From: an uncultured Bacilli bacterium
GTDB taxonomy: Bacteria > Bacillota_I > Bacilli_A > RF39 > UBA660
Assembly: GCA_934148995.1 (NCBI GenBank)
Contig: CAKPDM010000017.1
Coordinates: 1-25,936, forward strand
Reading direction: 5' to 3'
DNA: 25,936 nucleotides
In this document: positions 20,938 to 25,936 of the stretch, in pieces
Layout: each line of letters starts with the position of its first letter
Position numbering within the stretch: the stretch's first letter is position 1
The notes under the pieces: model-generated
What the model was told of the DNA's origin: nothing
The model's database searches: none
The model's input: the letters and a program-made list of their open reading frames with translations, nothing else
Translations under genes and position numbers: made by a program

Positions 20938-22713
20938 ATGAAAGATTTTAGAGAGAAACTTTCCTTGGTACCAGAATTACCTGGTAGTTATCAAATGAAA
21001 AATAAAGACGGGGTAATTATCTATGTCGGGAAAGCTAAGAATTTAAAAAGACGACTTAAGAGTTACTTTACGAGAACAGTTACTGGTAAAACAGCAATGT
21101 TAGTGGAAGATATAGATGATTTTGAATATATCGTTACTAGTAGTGAACTAGAATCTCTTATTCTAGAAATAACTTTAATAAAAAAATATGACCCTAAATA
21201 TAATATACTCTTAAAAGATGATAAAACTTATCCCTATATTGAATTAACCAAAGAAAAGTATCCTCGTCTTAAAGTAGTACGTAATGCTAGAAGTAAAAGT
21301 AATCATAAACTGTTTGGTCCTTATCCCAATGTTGCTGCTGCTAGAAAAACTGTTTTGATGTTAAATCGCCTTTATCCATTACGAAAGTGTGAACATTTAC
21401 CAAAGAAAGAATGCCTTTACTATCATATTCACGAATGTTTAGGTTACTGTATTAAAGAAGTAGATCCTAAAACTATCTTTGAAATGACTGAAGAAATAAC
21501 GAAATTCTTAAATGGTAATAATAAAGATATCATTAATAAGATTAAAATAGAAATGGAAAATGCTAGTGAGAAGTTAAACTTTGAACGTGCTTTAGAACTT
21601 AAAAATATGTTAGATGATATAAATATTACTTTAACAAAACAAAAAATTGATCTTAAAAAGAATTATAATTTAGATTTATTTGCTTTTATGAAAGAAGAAA
21701 ACTATTTATCAATCACTATTTTCTTTATAAGAGATGGCCTTTTATTTGGAAGAAGTCATGATTTATTATCATCATTTGGTGATGCATCAGAAGATTTATT
21801 ACGTTATATCATTAACTTTTATGAAAAAAACTTAAAACCAAAAGAAATACTTGTTCCTAAGGAGATAGATAAAGACTTATTAAGTGAATATCTAACAGTA
21901 AAAGTTAATACTCCACAACGAGGAGATTTGAAAAAACTACTTGATTTAGCAACTGAAAATGCTGCAATTTCCTTAAAGGAAGAAATTGAAAAAGAAAAAA
22001 GAGATGATGATTTAAAACAGAAAGCTTTAAAGGAATTATCAAGACTTTTAGGAAAAGATATTTCGGTAATGGAAAGCTTTGATAACTCGCATCTATTTGG
22101 TACTTACTATGTAGGAGCAATGGTTGTTTATCAAGACTTTATTCCCCTAAAGAATAGATGGCGTAAGTATAAAATCAAAAGTGAAGCAAAAGATGATTTA
22201 GGAGCAATGCGCGAAGTTATCTATCGTCGCTATTTTAAAGCAATTATGGAGAATGATTATCTTCCTGATTTAATAGTAATGGATGGGGGAGAAACCCAAG
22301 TAAGTGTTGCTAAAGAAGTATTAGCTTCCTTAAATCTTTCAATTAAGATACTTGGTTTGAAGAAAGATAACCATCATAAAACTAGTTCGATTATTGATGA
22401 AGATTTAAATACTTTAGAAGTAAGTAAAGATAGTCCATTATTTATCTATCTAGCAAAGATGCAGGAAGAAGTTCATCGTTTTGCTATTACTTATCACCGT
22501 AACTTAAGAAGTCAAGGCTTGTTTGCTTCTTACTTAGATATGGTCGAAGGAATTGGTGAAGTTCGTAAGAGGGAATTATTAAAAAAATATGGTTCCTTAA
22601 AGAAAATAAAAGAAGCATCGCTAACATCTTTAGAAGAAATCTTACCAAAGGATGTAGCAAAAAATTTATATGATGTATTACAAAATGATGAAGGAGAAAA
22701 AAATGAAGAATAG
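20938..22713 (+). CDS. uvrC: Excinuclease ABC subunit C
   Basis: The nuclease subunit of nucleotide excision repair, cutting on both sides of the lesion in the UvrB-DNA complex. In this 591-residue protein the N-terminal GIY-YIG nuclease domain begins PELPGSYQMKNKDGVIIYVG (12-31) with KAKNLKRRLKSYF after it. Cys-containing segments around CEHLPKKECLYYHI follow, then the UVR motif for UvrB contact (FERALELKNMLDDI), the RNase H-like nuclease domain (ESFDNSH, VVYQDF, VMDGGETQ), and C-terminal helix-hairpin-helix motifs (VEGIGEVRKRELLKKYGS). The ATG at 20938 with GGTGAT upstream gives the family N-terminus; a TTG four codons earlier is less likely. The end overlaps the prepilin gene by 11 nt. Confidence 0.97.
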   Translation: MKDFREKLSLVPELPGSYQMKNKDGVIIYVGKAKNLKRRLKSYFTRTVTGKTAMLVEDIDDFEYIVTSSELESLILEITLIKKYDPKYNILLKDDKTYPYIELTKEKYPRLKVVRNARSKSNHKLFGPYPNVAAARKTVLMLNRLYPLRKCEHLPKKECLYYHIHECLGYCIKEVDPKTIFEMTEEITKFLNGNNKDIINKIKIEMENASEKLNFERALELKNMLDDINITLTKQKIDLKKNYNLDLFAFMKEENYLSITIFFIRDGLLFGRSHDLLSSFGDASEDLLRYIINFYEKNLKPKEILVPKEIDKDLLSEYLTVKVNTPQRGDLKKLLDLATENAAISLKEEIEKEKRDDDLKQKALKELSRLLGKDISVMESFDNSHLFGTYYVGAMVVYQDFIPLKNRWRKYKIKSEAKDDLGAMREVIYRRYFKAIMENDYLPDLIVMDGGETQVSVAKEVLASLNLSIKILGLKKDNHHKTSSIIDEDLNTLEVSKDSPLFIYLAKMQEEVHRFAITYHRNLRSQGLFASYLDMVEGIGEVRKRELLKKYGSLKKIKEASLTSLEEILPKDVAKNLYDVLQNDEGEKNEE

Positions 22714-23107
22714 AAAAGGGTTTACAATAATTGAATTATTAGCAACTATTACTATTTTAGGAGTTTTAAGCACTTTAGCCGTCGTTTCAATGAATAGTGT
22801 GACCAAACACGCTAAAGATGCGACTTATCAAGAATTTGAAGAGACACTTAAGGATTCAACTGCTAATTATTTACTATATAATACAGGATTAATTCCTGAT
22901 GCAGGAGGTAGTTACAAAGTAATGGCATCGCAGCTAACTAGTGAAGGGTATTTAGATAATTTAACTGATCCCCAAAAGAAAACAGCTAATTGTAATAATA
23001 ATAGCTATGTTATCGTGAAAAGAAATAGTGATGTTGATTTTAATATGGACTTAGAGTATAAAGTATGTCTTGTTTGTTCTAAATATAAAAGTAGTACTTG
23101 CAGTTAA
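22703..23107 (+). CDS. Orphan type IV prepilin-like protein
   Basis: A 134-residue class III signal peptide protein. The leader MKNRKG is followed by FTIIELL with the conserved Glu at mature position 5, then a roughly 20-residue hydrophobic helix, as in type IV pilins, pseudopilins and ComGC. The mature head domain is small, and Cys residues sit near the C-terminus (CLVCSKYKSSTC), which could form disulfides outside the cell. The prepilin peptidase PilD/ComC would cut after Gly6. No pilus ATPase, platform protein or peptidase gene is in the window. The gene overlaps the end of uvrC and has AAGGAG 6 nt before its ATG at 22703, so it is translated within the repair operon; mutL follows after 17 nt. 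The longer frame start at 22670 is rejected. Confidence 0.88.
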   Translation: MKNRKGFTIIELLATITILGVLSTLAVVSMNSVTKHAKDATYQEFEETLKDSTANYLLYNTGLIPDAGGSYKVMASQLTSEGYLDNLTDPQKKTANCNNNSYVIVKRNSDVDFNMDLEYKVCLVCSKYKSSTCS

Positions 23108-23124
23108 AATGGAGTTGATTAAAA

Positions 23125-24906
23125 ATGAGTAAAATACAAGTAATGGATGATGACTTAGCTAATAAGATAGCAGCTGGAGAAGTTGTTGAAAGATGTTTAA
23201 ATGTTGTTAAAGAATTAGTAGAAAATAGTATTGATGCTAAAAGTTCTAGAGTAAGAGTATCTTTAAAAGATTCTGGTATTCTAGAAATAACAGTAGCAGA
23301 TGATGGGGTAGGAATGGATGAAGATGATGCCTTACTTGCTTTTTCTCGTCATGCAACTAGTAAATTAAAAAGCTTAAATGACTTATTTCATATTGCTTCT
23401 TTAGGTTTTCGTGGTGAGGCACTTCCATCCATTGCATCTGTTTCGAAAGTAGAGTTAAGAACTAGTGTTAATGATACAGGTACCTATCTTTATTTAGAAG
23501 GTGGAACACTCATCAAGAAAGAACGCTATCCTTTAGAAAAAGGAACTACTATTACCGTTAAAAACTTATTTTATAATACTCCGGTTCGCTTGAAATATCT
23601 AAGAAGTTTATCAACAGAACTATCTTTAATTATTGATTATATGAATAAGATGGCTTTGTCTTATCCTAATATAAAGTTTATTTTAGAAAATAATGATAAA
23701 GAGTTATTAAACACGACAGGAGATGGTAACTTATTAAAAGTTATTTATGCTGTCTATGGAATAGATGTTGCTAAAAAGATGATTGAAATTAATGGTGAAA
23801 ATGATGACTATGTTATCAATGGATATGCCTCTTATCCAGAAGTTGCTAAGACGTCAAGAAACGTTATGACGACGCTAGTTAATGGGAGAGTAATTAAAAA
23901 TCAAGCTTTAAATAGAGCAATTCTTGATACTTATCATACTTATATTCCAAAAGATAAATTTCCTATCATTGTCCTTAATATTGAAGTAGATCCTATCTTA
24001 GTAGATATAAATATTCATCCGCAGAAGATGGATATTAAATTTTCTAAGTTAGATGAGTTATTAACACTTGTTACTAGTTTGATAGAAGCAAAACTAAAAG
24101 AGATATTATTAATACCACATGCAACAGTTAGAACAAGAGAAACAGTTTATGAAGTAGAAGATGCTCTTCCTTTAGAAAAACCAACTAGTATCTTTGATGA
24201 AGATGATTTCACTCCTGTTGAAAAACAGATAGAAGAAGTAAGTTTTGACTTTAGTAATGAGAAGGAAAGTAAGGAAGAAATTAAGAAGGAAGAAACGACT
24301 TCAAGTGAAGAAGTAATTTATCGTATTAAACAAATGCATCCGATTGGTATTGTTCATAAGAATTTTATTGTAGCAGAAAATGAAGCAGGTATGTACTTAA
24401 TCGACCAGCACGCGGCAGCAGAGAGAATTAATTACGAGAAATTTATGAAAGAGTTGAGTAGAGAAGATAAACATACTACTGATTTGTTAGTACCAATTAA
24501 AATAGAATATCCGAAAGATGAATTTTTAAAAATTAAAGAATACTTAGATGTTTTAAAAGATATTGGGGTTTACTTAGAAGAATTTGGTGATCATACTTTT
24601 CTAGTTAGAAGACATCCAACTTTTATCTATAAAGGAAGAGAAAAAGACTCTATTGAGAAAATAATAGCAATCTTGTTAGATAAAGGAACATTTTCTAAGG
24701 AAAAGTTTATTGAGAAAACAGCTACTACTTTAGCTTGTCGTCTTAGTATTAAAGCAAATGATTATATTTCTTTAGATGAAGCGGCTTATCTTTTAGATAC
24801 TTTAAGAACTTGTGAAAATCCTTTTACTTGTCCACATGGAAGACCAACTATAATAACATATAGTAATTATGAATTAGAAAGACTCTTCAAAAGAGTAATG
24901 AATTAG
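23125..24906 (+). CDS. mutL: DNA mismatch repair protein MutL
   Basis: A 593-residue GHKL ATPase that couples mismatch recognition by MutS to strand incision. N-terminal motifs: KELVENSIDA with Glu30 and Asn34 (catalytic base and Mg2+ ligand), DDGVGM, the ATP lid FSRHATSKL, and GFRGEAL. The stretch usually written ERPxSVVKEL reads ERCLNVVKEL here. A charged linker (about 365-400) leads to the C-terminal dimerisation domain with the endonuclease motif DQHAAAERINYE (427-438), plus ACRLSIKAND and CPHGRPT. This makes it a nicking MutL, expected in organisms without MutH. mutS is not in the window. It starts 17 nt after the prepilin gene (GGAGTTGATT before the ATG), and miaA follows 8 nt after the stop. 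Confidence 0.97.
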   Translation: MSKIQVMDDDLANKIAAGEVVERCLNVVKELVENSIDAKSSRVRVSLKDSGILEITVADDGVGMDEDDALLAFSRHATSKLKSLNDLFHIASLGFRGEALPSIASVSKVELRTSVNDTGTYLYLEGGTLIKKERYPLEKGTTITVKNLFYNTPVRLKYLRSLSTELSLIIDYMNKMALSYPNIKFILENNDKELLNTTGDGNLLKVIYAVYGIDVAKKMIEINGENDDYVINGYASYPEVAKTSRNVMTTLVNGRVIKNQALNRAILDTYHTYIPKDKFPIIVLNIEVDPILVDINIHPQKMDIKFSKLDELLTLVTSLIEAKLKEILLIPHATVRTRETVYEVEDALPLEKPTSIFDEDDFTPVEKQIEEVSFDFSNEKESKEEIKKEETTSSEEVIYRIKQMHPIGIVHKNFIVAENEAGMYLIDQHAAAERINYEKFMKELSREDKHTTDLLVPIKIEYPKDEFLKIKEYLDVLKDIGVYLEEFGDHTFLVRRHPTFIYKGREKDSIEKIIAILLDKGTFSKEKFIEKTATTLACRLSIKANDYISLDEAAYLLDTLRTCENPFTCPHGRPTIITYSNYELERLFKRVMN

Positions 24907-24914
24907 GTGATAGA

Positions 24915-25781
24915 ATGATAATAGCAATTGTTGGACCAACTGGTATTGGTAAGACTGCACTTAGTATTGCACTAGCAAAGCATTATAATGCCGAAGTGAT
25001 TAATTTTGATGCGATGCAAGTCTATGAAAAAATGAATATTGGCACAGCAAAAGTTACAGAAGAAGAAATGGCTGGTGTTAAGCATCATCTACTTTCTTAT
25101 GTAAAAGTAAGTGATAATTATAGTGTTTATGATTACCAGCAAGATGCCAGGAGAGTAATTGATAAATTATCAAGTGAAAAGAAAAATATTATAATGGTCG
25201 GAGGAACGGGCCTCTACTTGAAAGCTACCTTATATGATTATCGTTTTGCAAAGGAAGAAGCTAATTCAAATTATGATAATCTATCAAAAGAAGAATTGTT
25301 AGAAAGACTTAGTAAGTTTGATTATACTTCCCAAGATATTAATAATAGAAGAAGATTAGTTAGAGAGTTAGTTAAGTTAGAAAATAATCAAGAGATAGAT
25401 ACTAATGGTGATAAGTTATTATATAATGCTAAGATAATTGGTCTTACTACTGATAGAGATACTTTATATGATAGAATTAATAAAAGAGTAGATATTATGG
25501 TAGAAAATGGCTTAGTAAAAGAAGTAGAAGAGCTGAAAAATGATTATGAAACTTCTAAAGCTTTAAAGACAGCGATTGGTTATAAAGAATTTATTCCTTA
25601 TTTTAATAATGAATGTAGTTTAGAAGAAGTTATTCAAAAGATAAAACAAAACTCTAGACATTATGCTAAAAGACAGTACACCTTCTTTAATCATCAACTA
25701 CCAGTTACTTGGCATGAAAGTAACTTTGCAGATTTTGAAAGCACTATTAAGTCAGTAATTAAAGATCTGGATAATAATTAA
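24915..25781 (+). CDS. miaA: tRNA dimethylallyltransferase MiaA
   Basis: This enzyme transfers a dimethylallyl group from DMAPP to N6 of A37 in tRNAs that read UNN codons. In this 288-residue protein the P-loop is GPTGIGKT (7-14), the DMAPP/substrate loop is NFDAMQVYEKMNIGTAK, with HHLLSYV after it, then VGGTGLYLKA, NNRRRLVREL, TAIGYKEF and the C-terminal RHYAKRQYTFF. All are standard, and the length is slightly short of the usual 300-310. AGGTGAT precedes the ATG, 8 nt after mutL. The mutL-miaA order is widely conserved in Bacillota. No hfq follows directly; the next coding signal is behind its own promoter. No obvious terminator hairpin was found after the stop. Confidence 0.97.
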   Translation: MIIAIVGPTGIGKTALSIALAKHYNAEVINFDAMQVYEKMNIGTAKVTEEEMAGVKHHLLSYVKVSDNYSVYDYQQDARRVIDKLSSEKKNIIMVGGTGLYLKATLYDYRFAKEEANSNYDNLSKEELLERLSKFDYTSQDINNRRRLVRELVKLENNQEIDTNGDKLLYNAKIIGLTTDRDTLYDRINKRVDIMVENGLVKEVEELKNDYETSKALKTAIGYKEFIPYFNNECSLEEVIQKIKQNSRHYAKRQYTFFNHQLPVTWHESNFADFESTIKSVIKDLDNN

Positions 25782-25801
25782 AATTACCTATATTTTTCTT
25801 A

Positions 25802-25830
25802 TTGTTAAATGTCAAAAATTATGATATTAT
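25802..25830 (+). promoter_or_regulatory. Promoter downstream of miaA
   Basis: TTGTTA (25802-25807) and TATTAT (25825-25830) are spaced 17 bp apart, and TGA directly before the -10 gives an extended element. It would drive the partial gene at the window edge. Confidence 0.55.
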
Positions 25831-25854
25831 TAAAATGTCAAGAATACTGATATT
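25807..25854. repeat. 22-bp direct repeat overlapping the promoter
   Basis: The copies at 25807-25828 and 25833-25854 match at 19 of 22 positions; both begin AAATGTCAA and end TGATATT. They are 26 bp apart start to start, and the first covers the spacer and most of the -10 box. This arrangement fits tandem binding sites of a regulator, or a duplicated promoter. Confidence 0.55.
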
Positions 25855-25881
25855 TGATGATAAGGAAGGTAGGAGACAGTT

Positions 25882-25936
25882 GTGGTAGTAGTAAAAAACT
25901 GTCAGCAATTAAATTCTGATTCAAGAAGTAGTAAAC
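25882..25936 (+). CDS. Probable start of a gene cut by the window end
   Basis: A GTG at 25882 is preceded by AAGGAAGGTAGGAG, a strong ribosome binding site, and opens a frame (VVVVKNCQQLNSDSRSSK) without a stop to the window end. It lies about 50 bp after a plausible promoter. Only 18 codons are visible and I recognise no family. An ATG at 25857 opens another frame but has no ribosome binding site and stops within 21 codons. Confidence 0.4.
   Translation, partial: MVVVKNCQQLNSDSRSSK

Noticed and set aside
22670..22702. Longer start for the prepilin-like gene
   Set aside because: The extra residues would precede the short basic leader needed by prepilin peptidase, and AAGGAG points to the ATG at 22703.

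Overview
The window is a very AT-rich stretch of bacterial chromosome. It encodes peptidoglycan synthesis (MurG, MurB, DivIB/FtsQ), spore-coat proteins of the CotJ group and an extracellular M23 peptidase. This mix fits a low-GC, spore-forming member of the Bacillota, in the Bacilli / Erysipelotrichia / RF39-like part of the tree. That placement is inference from gene content and codon use. TGA behaves as a stop (it ends the genes at 8358 and 17753) and TGG encodes Trp, so the standard bacterial code applies. I see no rRNA, tRNA, CRISPR array or intact insertion sequence.

Layout. 1-4950: a nucleotide-regulated manganese pyrophosphatase; a convergent minus-strand group with a fused CotJA/CotJB-like protein, CotJC and an M23 peptidase; then a divergently transcribed unknown membrane protein and a small zinc-ribbon gene with a structured leader. 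5029-8358: a glycan cluster with a GT4 glycosyltransferase, an Alg14/PssD-like anchor, an Alg13/PssE-like transferase carrying an extra membrane domain, and a deacetylase-fold protein that has lost its catalytic residues. 8405-11282: an accessory patch with a decayed MazG-like gene and an 851-residue repeat-solenoid protein of unknown function. 11357-15416: a tight operon of phosphohexomutase, murG, murB and divIB, supplying sugar phosphates, lipid II and a divisome protein.

15417-20763 is a second accessory patch. It holds a frameshifted ORF6N phage-type gene, a possible 64-residue membrane peptide, a three-gene unit (GNAT acetyltransferase, unknown two-TM protein, ABC exporter) and a DUF4143-type AAA ATPase whose promoter carries two 40-bp repeats of a palindromic motif. 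20938-25781 is a run of uvrC, an orphan type IV prepilin-like gene, mutL and miaA. The window ends with a promoter bearing a 22-bp direct repeat and the probable start of another gene.

The candidates for something undescribed are the double-solenoid protein (8727-11282), the GNAT / membrane protein / ABC exporter unit (16117-19504), the operator array of the ATPase gene (20783-20863), the structured leader at 4702-4753, and the orphan pilin. None can be assigned a new function from sequence reading alone.
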